From Paenibacillus melissococcoides (lineage in GTDB: Bacteria; Bacillota; Bacilli; Paenibacillales; Paenibacillaceae), in contig CALYLO010000001.1 in assembly GCA_944800085.1 (NCBI GenBank), positions 1,663,266-1,727,265 of the forward strand: DNA of 64,000 nt. The letters are read 5' to 3'. The position numbers were made by a program, and so were the translations under genes. How positions within the stretch are numbered: position 1 is the first letter of the stretch; every line of letters begins with the position of its first letter. Under the pieces are notes generated by a model, which was not told the origin of the DNA, did not search any database, and was given only the letters and a program-made list of their open reading frames with translations. Positions 46,802 to 54,991 of the stretch are shown one piece after another.

Positions 46802-47341
46802 TTGCTTATTGTGTACGTTGTCCCCAAGTTTTTCAAGGCCATTCCGGCACCGCTGATCGCGATTGTCATCTTAACCGCCGCCGCCATGATAGGGAAGCTT
46901 GATCTGGGAACGGTCGGCGATCTTGGCTCGATTACGCGCACGCTGCCGGCTTTTCTGATACCGGATGTTCCTTTCCAACTGGAGACGCTGGCCATTATTT
47001 TCCCTTATTCATTGGCTCTGGCGATTGTCGGGCTTTTGGAATCATTGCTTACGTCATCGACCGTCGACGATATGACAGAAGGACAGCTGTTCTTCGCGTC
47101 AACGAATAGCTTCGTCGACGCCTTCGATACGAGCTGTCATGGGCGAGAGATTGTCATCGACTTCTCCCGTGCGCAGGTATGGGATGATTCGGCCGTGGGA
47201 GCCATCGACAAAGTCGTCCTTAAGTACAAGGAGAACAACAACAAAGTAACGATCAATGGACTCAACGTATCCAGCCAAAAGTTACTGGAGCGGGTTGCAG
47301 TCCATCACGATACCAATGTCAAGCTGGCTGCTCAAACATGA
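46802..47341 (+). pseudogene. SulP (SLC26) family transporter remnant with in-frame internal deletion and STAS domain
   Basis: A 179-residue open frame joins two parts of a SulP anion transporter. The first is membrane segments of the C-terminal transport domain (VVPKFFKAIPAPLIAIVILT, then PYSLALAIVGLLESLLTSST). The second is a STAS domain (IVIDFSRAQVWDDSAVGAID). The N-terminal half is missing. About 200 residues are also missing between VDDMTE and GQLFFASTNSFV, although the frame is kept. There is no good ribosome binding site. It is very likely non-functional. Confidence 0.8.
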
Positions 47342-47389
47342 AATATGAAAAAGCGGGAAAATGACATCGTACGATTGAACTGTTTTCTT

Positions 47390-47418
47390 GAACCGGGTGT
47401 AATCTGCCCGGTTCTTTA
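47390..47418 (+). terminator. Terminator after the SulP remnant
   Basis: GAACCGGG pairs with CCCGGTTC, followed by a T-rich tail; on the minus strand it may also serve the MerR-type gene. Confidence 0.8.
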
Positions 47419-47449
47419 TTTGTTCTCAGCAGGCGGTTTCGAGTGGGAT

Positions 47450-48154
47450 TCACATCAGATCCAGCACTTTGCACAGCTCGACTAACCGGTGCACCCCCTG
47501 GAATTGCTGGCGGTTGCGCTTGTGGATAATGAGGAGGGCATCCTCCGTTACTTTTTTGACCTGATCGATGCTGTGGTTGTCCAAGGCCTGCACAATATCC
47601 TTCATGCTCTTCAAAAAGTAGACGGTGCTTCGCAGCGTGCGAATCAGCAAAATTTTCCGGATATGCATCGGCGTGAACAGGCGGTACCCATTTTCCGGAT
47701 CGCGCGCCGGCGTCAGCAATCCTTCCTTCTCCCAATGGCGTATGGCCGATGCCGTCACGCCGGTGAATTCGGCGGCTTCGCCGATCGTCATGTACTCCTT
47801 CATCCTCTTGTTCGCGATCGGAGGAAGCTCGAGATGGTGCAGCAGCTCCAGCGTTTGGTCAGCGGCGACTTTTTCCTGATGAAGATTCGCCTGCTCCTTG
47901 TTCACGATCCAGAAAGCGGCGTCAACATTCGAATCTTGAATATGGCGCAGCACATTGCAGGTGACCGCGACGCCGAAGCCGGGGAACATGGCGCGCAGGC
48001 AGCGGAAATACGCCAGATGCTCGATCGTATACAGGCGGTACCCGTTGGCGGCGCGCTCAGGGGCAGGGACGACTCCCCATGCTTCGTAGTGGCGCAAAGC
48101 GCTCGTGCTGATGTGAAGCTCCTTCGCTATCTCGCTTGGCTTATAGTAGCGCAT
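47450..48154 (-). CDS. Transcriptional regulator with two MerR-type DNA-binding domains
   Basis: A 234-residue protein with two complete MerR winged-helix domains. The first is YYKPSEIAKELHISTSALRH with YEAWGVVPAPERAANGYRLY. The second, after about 120 residues, is YMTIGEAAEFTGVTASAIRH with WEKEGLLTPARDPENGYRLF. Only the second is followed by a coiled-coil-like dimerisation stretch. The start at 48154 has AAGGAGGTC. No metal-binding Cys cluster is seen at the C-terminus, so the signal is not an obvious metal. It diverges from a GNAT gene that it may regulate. Confidence 0.85.
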   Translation of the reverse strand: MRYYKPSEIAKELHISTSALRHYEAWGVVPAPERAANGYRLYTIEHLAYFRCLRAMFPGFGVAVTCNVLRHIQDSNVDAAFWIVNKEQANLHQEKVAADQTLELLHHLELPPIANKRMKEYMTIGEAAEFTGVTASAIRHWEKEGLLTPARDPENGYRLFTPMHIRKILLIRTLRSTVYFLKSMKDIVQALDNHSIDQVKKVTEDALLIIHKRNRQQFQGVHRLVELCKVLDLM

Positions 48155-48375
48155 CTGTCTTGACCTCCTTGTGATTTCGCTCGGGATTTCACTATAGCAG
48201 ACGAAGCGGCGAAGGGCAAATCTTATAAAAAAACATTCAAGCTCCACAATAGGGTTTGAATTTCCCTCACTATAGCCTCCGGCAGCGCCTTTTTCAAAAC
48301 TTTAGCACTTGCATCAATGTAGTATGGTGGTTTAGGAAAGAGCTATTTCGAGAAAGGACGAGAGGCGCACATTTG

Positions 48376-48777
48376 ATGAACATTTTGCATGAAGTTCCCG
48401 GTACGGGAGAGTATGTGGAATTGCGGGCGGCTGCGGGTCTCGCCCCGAAGGAGGAGGCGGTTCTTCATACGGCATTGAGGAATTCCCCGTTTTGCGTCGT
48501 GATGAGAGATGATCACGGGCAACTGCTTGGAATGGGGAGAATCATCGGCGATAGAGCCTGTTTTTTTCAGATCGTCGATGTCCTGACCCATCCTTCCTGT
48601 GAAGGCGGGGAAGGGGAGAAGGCGATAATGGACGCGTTGATGGATGATTTGCAGCAGCAGGCGCCGCAAGGGGCAGACATTCTGCTTATGGCTGATGTCC
48701 CGTCCGTTGGCTTCTACAGGAAATACGGGTTCGAGCTGACTTACCCGAATTCGTTGAGCATGAGCCGGGGACTGTAA
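48376..48777 (+). CDS. GNAT family N-acetyltransferase
   Basis: A 133-residue GCN5-type acetyltransferase: CVVMRDDHGQLLGMGRIIGD (beta 2-3), FFQIVDVLTHPSCEGGEGEK (acetyl-CoA pyrophosphate loop, here in the less common GGEGEK form) and SVGFYRKYGFE (acceptor-side helix). The start at 48376 (MNILHEVPG) is preferred; the longer frame upstream has no ribosome binding site. It is divergent from the double-MerR gene. Substrate unknown. Confidence 0.85.
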   Translation: MNILHEVPGTGEYVELRAAAGLAPKEEAVLHTALRNSPFCVVMRDDHGQLLGMGRIIGDRACFFQIVDVLTHPSCEGGEGEKAIMDALMDDLQQQAPQGADILLMADVPSVGFYRKYGFELTYPNSLSMSRGL

Positions 48778-48854
48778 AGCCGCGGCCGGGGCTTGCGGCA
48801 GAAACGGCTGGAAAAGCGGGAGGGGGGAGCCAATGCGGCGGCATTGGCTCAATC

Positions 48855-49742
48855 CTATTTATTCAAGCTGGCCAATCGTTCATGCTCCGGTTCGACATGA
48901 ATAAAGACTTGGGCACGGCGGAACGACGCCGTAATCGCCTGCTCGATGTCATCGCATAGCTGATGAGCGGTTTCGATATCGAGCTTGGAGGGGACTACGA
49001 GATGGAAATCGACATATTCGACGGGACCGGAACGACGGGTGCGCAAGTCATGGAATTCTATATATTGATCTTGAAAAGATTCTATCGCCTGCACGATTTC
49101 CCGTTCCTCTTGTTCGGTTAAGCGAGCGTCCAGCAGCGGAGGAAACGACTCTTTCATCAGCTTGTATGCCTCTCTCATGATGTAAAGGGCCAATATAATG
49201 CCGATGATCGGATCCAGGATCGTCCATCCGGTCAGGGCAGCAAGCAGCAGGCTGCACCCGACGCCTAACGAGGTATACACATCGGTCAGCAAATGCAGCG
49301 CATTTGACTTCATGGCGACCGAATTCAATGCCGCGGCCGCTTTGCTTACGCGGCGAGAGACGATGAAATTGATTCCCGCCCCAATAAACATGACGATGAC
49401 GCCCAAATAAGGAAGATCGATCGGCGCAGGCTCGAACAGCTTATGCACACATTCATACATGATCCAGGCGCCCGCTATAAAAATAAGCAGCGTCTCGATC
49501 GTTCCCGAGATATTCTCCACCTTGCCGTGGCCGTATGGGTGATTTTTATCCGCGGAACGGCCCGACAGCCGCACCGAGAAAAAAGCGATCACGGAAGCCG
49601 CCAAATCCAGCGAGGAGTGGATCGCTTCCGAGATGACGGCAATCGAGCCGGTAAAAATGCCCACGATGAGCTTCAACAAGACGACAAAGGCATTGCTGAG
49701 TACCGATAAAATAGCTATTTTCGGACCATTCACACGCATCAC
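48855..49742 (-). CDS. Cation diffusion facilitator family transporter
   Basis: A 295-residue CDF exporter of divalent metals (zinc, cobalt, manganese or iron), with six membrane helices and a cytoplasmic C-terminal domain. Transport-site motifs are AIHSSLDLAAS and HLLTDVYTSLGVG. The loop HPYGHGKVENIS and the C-terminal DFHLVVPSKLDIETAHQLCD with HVEPEHE are typical. The HSSLD/HxxxD pair differs slightly from the zinc-type HxxxD set, so metal preference is open. Single gene. Confidence 0.92.
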   Translation of the reverse strand: MMRVNGPKIAILSVLSNAFVVLLKLIVGIFTGSIAVISEAIHSSLDLAASVIAFFSVRLSGRSADKNHPYGHGKVENISGTIETLLIFIAGAWIMYECVHKLFEPAPIDLPYLGVIVMFIGAGINFIVSRRVSKAAAALNSVAMKSNALHLLTDVYTSLGVGCSLLLAALTGWTILDPIIGIILALYIMREAYKLMKESFPPLLDARLTEQEEREIVQAIESFQDQYIEFHDLRTRRSGPVEYVDFHLVVPSKLDIETAHQLCDDIEQAITASFRRAQVFIHVEPEHERLASLNK

Positions 49743-49913
49743 AACCCCAAGCTTCGTTATTGTTCATATACAATAACAAACGAAAGTCGAGTGGGTCTAC
49801 AGAAACCTTTTTTCATGCTCGCCGTCATGTAGCCGCCGGATAACAATGTTGCTCCTTCGCAAATCGGCCGCGAAGCCGGTGAGCCGCCAGCGAAAGCTGC
49901 TCTTGCCGCAGAA

Positions 49914-51134
49914 TTATTCGCCCCGATCGGGAACGCGTTCTTTGCTCTTTTCCCAGCGGAAAATTTTGTTCAAGCTTCTGAAAATGAGCCGGGATTCCTT
50001 CGTCAACAGCGGTCCCAAAATAGCCAGGATGAGGACGTACAGCGCCGCGAAGGGCTGGAGCAGCTCAAGCAGTCCGCCGGATTTGCCGAGGTTCGCCATA
50101 ATGATGGAGAACTCGCCGCGGGATACGATGGTCAGCCCGATATTGGCCGACGCCTTGGGCGACAAGCCCGCGCTCTTGCCCGCGAGCATACCGGCAAGGA
50201 AGTTGCCGAACAAGGTCACCGCAACGGCGCCGACGGACAGCCACAAGGCTCCGCCAAGCGCGGAAGGAACGATGGTCAGTCCGAAGCTGAAGAAGAATAA
50301 GGCGCCGAAGAAATCACGGAATGGCAAGATCAGCTGCTCGATTCGCTTCATGTGCATCGTTTCGGCGAGTATGAGCCCGGTCAGCAGCGCGCCGATCGCT
50401 TCGGCTACGTGAATCGTCTCCGAGAAGCCGGCCACGAGGAATAAGAAACCGAACACCAGCAGCAAGAACAATTCATTGGAACGAATGTTGAGCAGCTTGT
50501 TCAGAAAAGGCGCAGCTTGACGTCCGACGAACAGCAAGAGAAGCATGAATCCGAGAGCGTACAAGGCTGATAATACGACGCCCCCCAGCGAGGACGAATT
50601 GCTGAGCACAAGCCCGGACAGGACGGAGATATATACCGCCAGAAATATGTCCTCGAACATAATGATTCCGAGAATCATTTCCGTCTCCGGATTCGCGGTT
50701 CGCTTCAGATCGACGAGCACCTTCGCCACGATGGCGCTGGAGGAGATCGTCGTAATACCGGCCATGACCATAATTTCCTCGATCGGGAAGCCGTTGACCC
50801 AGCCATAGAGCAAGCCTAATGTAAAGTTAATAAGGATGTAGATCGTTCCGCCCATGACGATAGAGCGGCCTGATTTCATTAAGCGGCCGATGGAAAACTC
50901 CAAGCCCAAATAAAACAGCAGAAAAAGCACGCCAAGCCGTCCCATAAACGCAATGATCTCCGCGCTCTCGATAAAACGGAAGTCAAAAGGGCCAAAATGC
51001 GGCGCATGCGGACCGACGGCCATGCCGATCAAAATATAAAAAGGAATGACCGAGGTGCGAATGCCGGCCGCGAGTAATCCAACCAGGGCAATGAGAATAA
51101 CGGCAAGTCCAATTTCCAGCACGAGATGATCCAT
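49914..51134 (-). CDS. khtU: Cation:proton antiporter KhtU (CPA2 family)
   Basis: A 406-residue membrane antiporter with about twelve helices. It shows the CPA2 unwound-helix region FLLFYLGLEFSIGRLMKSGR, GITTISSSAIVAKVLVDLKR, and MFEDIFLAVYISVLSG with the Asp pair region. It lies directly after khtT (2 bases apart). In Bacillus subtilis KhtU exports potassium (and ammonium) in exchange for protons and is controlled by KhtT. No RCK domain is fused, consistent with regulation by the separate KhtT protein. Confidence 0.9.
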   Translation of the reverse strand: MDHLVLEIGLAVILIALVGLLAAGIRTSVIPFYILIGMAVGPHAPHFGPFDFRFIESAEIIAFMGRLGVLFLLFYLGLEFSIGRLMKSGRSIVMGGTIYILINFTLGLLYGWVNGFPIEEIMVMAGITTISSSAIVAKVLVDLKRTANPETEMILGIIMFEDIFLAVYISVLSGLVLSNSSSLGGVVLSALYALGFMLLLLFVGRQAAPFLNKLLNIRSNELFLLLVFGFLFLVAGFSETIHVAEAIGALLTGLILAETMHMKRIEQLILPFRDFFGALFFFSFGLTIVPSALGGALWLSVGAVAVTLFGNFLAGMLAGKSAGLSPKASANIGLTIVSRGEFSIIMANLGKSGGLLELLQPFAALYVLILAILGPLLTKESRLIFRSLNKIFRWEKSKERVPDRGE

Positions 51135-51136
51135 GA

Positions 51137-51628
51137 TTAGCGTCTCCCGGTTTGCAGCAGTTGCTTCAACTGCTTTAACTGGTGGCGTTCACCCGCAACG
51201 ACAAGGATCGTGTCTGCCTTAAAGGTATAATCCGGACCGGGATTGATATGCTTGGCGCCTTTCTCGATGGCGGCAATAATCGTCACTCCCGCCGTCTGAC
51301 GAATATTAGCATCCCCGATCGTGCTGCCGACGCAGGCAGCATCAGGCGCGACTCGGTACCATTCGATCGTGAGATCCTCTAATGCGACATCCATCGTCTC
51401 CAATGCCTTCGGCCGGTAAGTCATTCCGCCGACGATGGCCGCCAGTTGTCTTGCTTCTTCATCCTCGAGCGTAACCATCGAGGTGCAATCATCCTGATCC
51501 TGGTTGTCGAAATGGTACATTTCACGCCGGCCGTCATCATGGATGACAATGACCAGCCTGTCGCTGCTTTGCGTAATCATTTCGTATTTATGACCGATGC
51601 CTGGCAAATCGGTTTCTTTGATGTACAT
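51137..51628 (-). CDS. khtT: KhtT-like regulatory subunit with TrkA_C (RCK_C) domain
   Basis: A 163-residue soluble protein. The start MYIKETDLPGIGHKYEMITQ at 51628 follows GGAGGAGG. The N-terminal half has GDRLVIVIHDDGRREMYHF-like sequence. The C-terminal half is an RCK_C domain (GVTIIAAIEKGAKHINPGPD, then FKADTILVVAGERHQLKQLK), where KhtT binds c-di-AMP and senses pH in Bacillus subtilis. It is translationally adjacent to khtU. A KhtS-like third gene is not present. Confidence 0.9.
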   Translation of the reverse strand: MYIKETDLPGIGHKYEMITQSSDRLVIVIHDDGRREMYHFDNQDQDDCTSMVTLEDEEARQLAAIVGGMTYRPKALETMDVALEDLTIEWYRVAPDAACVGSTIGDANIRQTAGVTIIAAIEKGAKHINPGPDYTFKADTILVVAGERHQLKQLKQLLQTGRR

Positions 51629-51789
51629 GCTGTCAACCTCCTCCATTGCGGTTAGTTTGTGAACATTGCAGATTTTTTACTCAAAAAAGGAGAAATGCTC
51701 CAGCTAACAAGCCAATGGAAGGAGTGTTGGATAGAAGGGCAGGGGAGTTGAACAGCAAAAAGGGGGCTCACATCTGCACTTCAAAATGG

Positions 51790-52105
51790 TTGGGGGATGG
51801 ATCGACAGAGAATGGGATGCGGGAAAAACGATGGCGGTCTAAGCGGTGGAGGTGGAGGATGGATGAGGCAGTGAAATCCTGCGTCAATGCAGCAATTTAC
51901 GCTATTTGAGGCGCTATTTGATGAAACTCCTGCAAAAGTACAACATTTTCTCCGAATTTTCCCTTTAATCTCTTGCATCGTCTGAAATTGATGCTGTTTT
52001 GCAGGAACTCCTATCACGGAGTACACGTCAGAAAGGAAAACTGCATTTTCACAGCTTTTTCAGCAAGCTGGGCTGTGAGAAGCAGGGGATGGGGCTATCT
52101 CGCTT
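51790..52105. repeat. Intergenic repeat copy B, uninterrupted
   Basis: The most complete copy of the repeat family shared with 24530-24627/26140-26345 and 31640-31710/33247-33360. It contains CCTGCGTCAATGCAGCA, CCTGCAAAAGTAC and, further on, the complementary TGCTGTTTTGCAGGA, then GGAGTACACGTCAGAAAGG. It has no coding frame of note. At its right edge the minus strand has GGAGGAGATTTTCATG, possibly a truncated gene start. Confidence 0.75.
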
Positions 52106-52252
52106 CCGCTTTTCGTTATACTTCGTAACCACGACATTCATGAAAATCTCCTCCGTTCAGTGAAGTCCAACCGAGCCAACGTATAACAATATGGCATGTA
52201 ACGTATATTAAAGAGCGTATCATGATAGAGGTCAAAATGGAGGTTCATAGGA

Positions 52253-52432
52253 ATGAATACACAACGAGCGATCGAAATCTCATCCTCGCCGGTGATGACA
52301 GACGTTACCTACCAAGGGGAGCCCGTATACATTCAACATGTCAATGAAGAGGACGGCATGGCAAGAATTTATCCCCTTAGCAATCCGGAAGATGAACGGG
52401 ACGTTCCGGTGAGCATGCTTATCGAACGTTAA
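52253..52432 (+). CDS. sspH: H-type small acid-soluble spore protein
   Basis: A 59-residue protein, MNTQRAIEISSSPVMTDVTY followed by GEPVYIQHVNEEDGMARIYP and NPEDERDVPVSMLIER. It matches the SspH family pattern (central VTYxGxPVYIxHVDEE, ARIYPL, then DVPVxxLIE) along its whole length. SspH proteins are minor DNA-binding proteins of the spore core made late in the forespore. GGAGG lies 9 bases upstream. CATGATA at 52221-52227 is a plausible sigma-G minus 10 element, with the minus 35 weak. It shows that the organism forms endospores. Confidence 0.92.
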   Translation: MNTQRAIEISSSPVMTDVTYQGEPVYIQHVNEEDGMARIYPLSNPEDERDVPVSMLIER

Positions 52433-52439
52433 CGAACAA

Positions 52440-52460
52440 GGAGGCGGCAGGACCGCCTCC
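52440..52460 (+). terminator. Terminator of sspH
   Basis: GGAGGCGG pairs with CCGCCTCC around a 5-base loop, 7 bases after the stop codon; T run weak. Confidence 0.75.
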
Positions 52461-52514
52461 CGATCTCTTCAGACCACTGCAGCCGTGGGGCTATTCATGG
52501 CTCAATGGGTGCAT

Positions 52515-53040
52515 GCCGTCTACGGCAAGATTCGCTCTCTCATGAGGGCACGACGCCGGCAAGACCTGCCCCGACGACGCTCTCGATAATCTGCTCTACA
52601 TTTGTAGGCTTGCGGCGCTTCATCGATAATCGACTCCAGCATGCGCTGATTCACGACGACTTCGTCTTCCGTGCCGACCTGAAGCGAAGCCGCGAACTCG
52701 TCGACGGTCACAAGCTGCTTCGTGGCGCTGCGACCGGACGCGCCCCGCGCCGTGACAGATGGAGTAGTAGTTCGCCGCGCCGGTGTCACGGCCGACCATC
52801 AGGTAAGACGCGCTGCCCATCGAACCCGGGATGAGCGCCGGATGTCCCGTAGCCGCATAAGGCTTCGGATTGTCCGGATGGAGCGGCGGCAGCGCGCGGG
52901 TCGCTCAAATGGCAGTGCCCTCGATGTCAATCTTTAATTTTCTCGACGAAGGCTGTGACGCATTCTTCGCACACGCATGCTGTCCGGCGCAGTTTCCGCC
53001 GGTAACTGCTCGAGCAGCTCCTGCGGAACGGAATTCATAG
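52515..53040 (-). pseudogene. RtcB-type RNA ligase, degraded C-terminal part
   Basis: The minus strand, read across several frames, gives HPDNPKPYAATGHPALIPGS, MGSASYLMVGRDTGAANYYS, ICHGAGRVRS, then VTVDEFAASLQVGTEDEVVV and LESIIDEAPQAYK. The order and the motifs PGSMGSASYLMVG, HGAGR and EAPQAYK are those of the C-terminal half of RtcB, the tRNA-splicing/RNA-repair ligase (normally about 400-480 residues). There are at least three frameshifts, a stop near 52905 and loss of the N-terminal metal-binding half, so the gene is dead. Confidence 0.75.
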
Positions 53041-53128
53041 TCCATTTACACCTGCTTCTGACTGAAATTTTCTTCGATGAGAAAGCGAACGCGAATCTGG
53101 CGCTTACTTGCGTAACGCCCTGTGAACA

Positions 53129-53344
53129 ATGCTTATCAATTCACTGCTGTACGTCTCCAGATCAACGCTGCGGGCAAGGGCGGAGCTCAGCATATATTCG
53201 CCGATGGCTCCTTGGATTAGATTGGTCTCCATTCCGCTTGTCGCAGGCGTATTGCTAACCGATATTTACCCTCATTTGCAATCTAGATATGAACAGATGA
53301 ATGAACGATTGGGAAGGTATTATATTTATGGGTCCGAGGAGTAA
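53129..53344 (+). CDS. Hypothetical open frame, possibly a gene fragment
   Basis: A 71-residue frame with one hydrophobic stretch (APWIRLVSIPLVAGVLLTDI) and a tail HLQSRYEQMNERLGRYYIYG. The tail looks protein-like but matches nothing I recognise, and there is no ribosome binding site. It lies between the RtcB remnant and a T-box leader, in a region of decayed genes. Confidence 0.25.
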   Translation: MLINSLLYVSRSTLRARAELSIYSPMAPWIRLVSIPLVAGVLLTDIYPHLQSRYEQMNERLGRYYIYGSEE

Positions 53345-53399
53345 AAACCGATCATTGCCGCATATGTTTACTTTCCTCATGATTGATGATACTATGTAC

Positions 53400-53695
53400 C
53401 AAATGAAAAACGCGTTGAAGAGAAGAGTAGATGACTGAGGAAGCCTTACAGAGAGCTCCGGCAGCTGAAAAGGAGCAGGATTCCCTTCGTTGAACCAAGC
53501 CTCTGAGCGGCGCATCGGAACGGAATCCCGGGATGGTGTGACAGGAGCTCCAGTTACAGAGCTAGGGTATAAGCATCCAATGCGGGTGCCGTACCTGATG
53601 AGGCGGATATAGAGATATATCGGCGAACCGGGGTGGCACCGCGACAGCAAATCTCGTCCCCAAGACAGCAGTCTTGGAGGCGGGATTTTTTTATT
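53400..53695 (+). promoter_or_regulatory. T-box riboswitch leader for glutaminyl-tRNA synthetase
   Basis: Contains the T-box sequence GGGGTGGCACCGCGA (53629-53643), stem I elements AGAGAGCTCCGGCAGCTGAA, and a terminator (CCAAGAC / GTCTTGG, outer AAATC/GATTT) ending in seven Ts near 53693. GAAC-CAA-GCC at 53492-53501 is a candidate specifier loop, with CAA coding Gln, which matches the downstream gene. Uncharged tRNA-Gln should favour antitermination. Confidence 0.9.
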
Positions 53696-53725
53696 TGGAC
53701 AACACATGCAAGGAGGTATTTCGTT

Positions 53726-54730
53726 ATGAATCCTGGCAAGGACACGGCAGAGACCGCGAATTTTTTGGAAAAGCTGGTGCGGGATGATATCGCGCAAGGG
53801 GAATATCACAGACCTGTCGCCACGAGATTCCCCCCGGAACCGAACGGGTATCTGCATATCGGGAGCGCGTATGCGATCCATGTGAATCATTCTATCGCGA
53901 GCAAGTATAACGGGGCGTTTCATCTGCGCTTTGATGACACGAATCCGCTGAAGGAGGATGTCAAATATGTGGAAGCGATCCTGGAAGACATCGCATGGCT
54001 GGGATATGAACCGCCGGTCTACTTCGGTTCGGACTATTCCGAAAAAATTTATGAGTGCGCCGTCAAGCTGATTCGCAAAGGGAAAGCCTATGTCTGCGAG
54101 CTGACGCCCGAAGAAATAGCCTTGTACAGAGGGACATTGACTGAACCGGGAACAGACAGCCCGTTCCGCAACCGGCCCGTGGAGGAGAGCCTGCTCTTGT
54201 TCGAACGAATGCGGAAGGGAGAGTTCCCGACAGCCTCCAAAGTGCTTCGCGCCAAAATCGATATGTCCTCGCCCAACCTGAATCTGCGGGACCCCGTTCT
54301 CTACCGTATCGTGCACGCGGAGCACTATCGGACGGGAAATGAATGGTGCATCTATCCGATGTATGATTTTGCCCACCCGATACAGGATTGGATTGAAGGT
54401 ATCACGCATTCCTTCTGCTCCGCCGAGTTCAAAGACCATCGCCCGCTGTATGAATGGGTACTCCATGAGCTGGAAGCTTCGGAGCCGCCGAAGCCTTCCG
54501 CCGTGCTGAAGGAGTCGGAGAACTGCTGGGAAGCACTGCTCCATCCTCATTCGCTCGTCAAAATGAAGCGTGCCGTGCTGGAGCCCGCCTTAAAGGACGC
54601 TTCCGCCAACGAAACATATCAGTTCGTGCGGCATGGCTATTTCTGCCTCGACACGAAATATATGACGGAGGACAGACGAGTGTTCAACCGGATTGTCTCT
54701 CTCAAGGATTCATGGAAGAGGGAAAGATAA
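53726..54730 (+). pseudogene. glnS: Glutaminyl-tRNA synthetase with large in-frame internal deletion
   Basis: A 334-residue frame; normal GlnRS is about 550. The N-terminal catalytic half is clear: [20 protein letters not shown] (HIGH motif in the HIGS form), [40 protein letters not shown] and [17 protein letters not shown]. After EPPKPS the sequence jumps to the C-terminal end ([20 protein letters not shown] to [13 protein letters not shown]). The KMSKS-type loop and the anticodon-binding beta-barrels are lost. The frame is preserved, so a shortened protein could be made, but tRNA recognition should fail. An intact T-box leader and a strong AAGGAGG remain upstream. Confidence 0.85.
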
Positions 54731-54755
54731 GCTTGCTCAGCCGCAAAAAAGGGAG

Positions 54756-54785
54756 TTGCCGTTCAGGCCGTATTCCCCTTATAAT
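54756..54785 (+). promoter_or_regulatory. Sigma-A promoter in front of a truncated frame
   Basis: TTGCCG (54756-54761), 18-base spacer, perfect TATAAT (54780-54785). Confidence 0.55.
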
Positions 54786-54811
54786 GGACAGCACAAGGGA
54801 GGTCGATAGAA

Positions 54812-54859
54812 ATGGCAAAGCAGTTTGCCGGAATCGGCAGCGACTCATGCAAAGCCTGA
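54812..54859 (+). pseudogene. 15-codon frame, probable truncated gene start
   Basis: AAGGGAGGTC precedes ATG for MAKQFAGIGSDSCKA and a stop. A good promoter and ribosome binding site lead only to this short peptide. A deletion that removed most of a gene is the simplest reading; a leader peptide is the alternative. Confidence 0.3.
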
Positions 54860-54991
54860 ATTAGGGCGATACTTTGCATGGGGCGGACACGTGATCAGAA
54901 GGAAATGTCGCCCGCGTGAGTTTAAATCGTTTCTAATGATGGGCTTTGCACCTTATTTTCATTCCATTAAAAAATAAGGAGCTGTAAAGCA

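Noticed and set aside
52100-52160. Minus-strand GGAGGAGATTTTCATG followed by about 25 codons
   Set aside because: Looks like a gene start but reads into the intergenic repeat and stops; too short and unrecognised to call, so only mentioned under the repeat.
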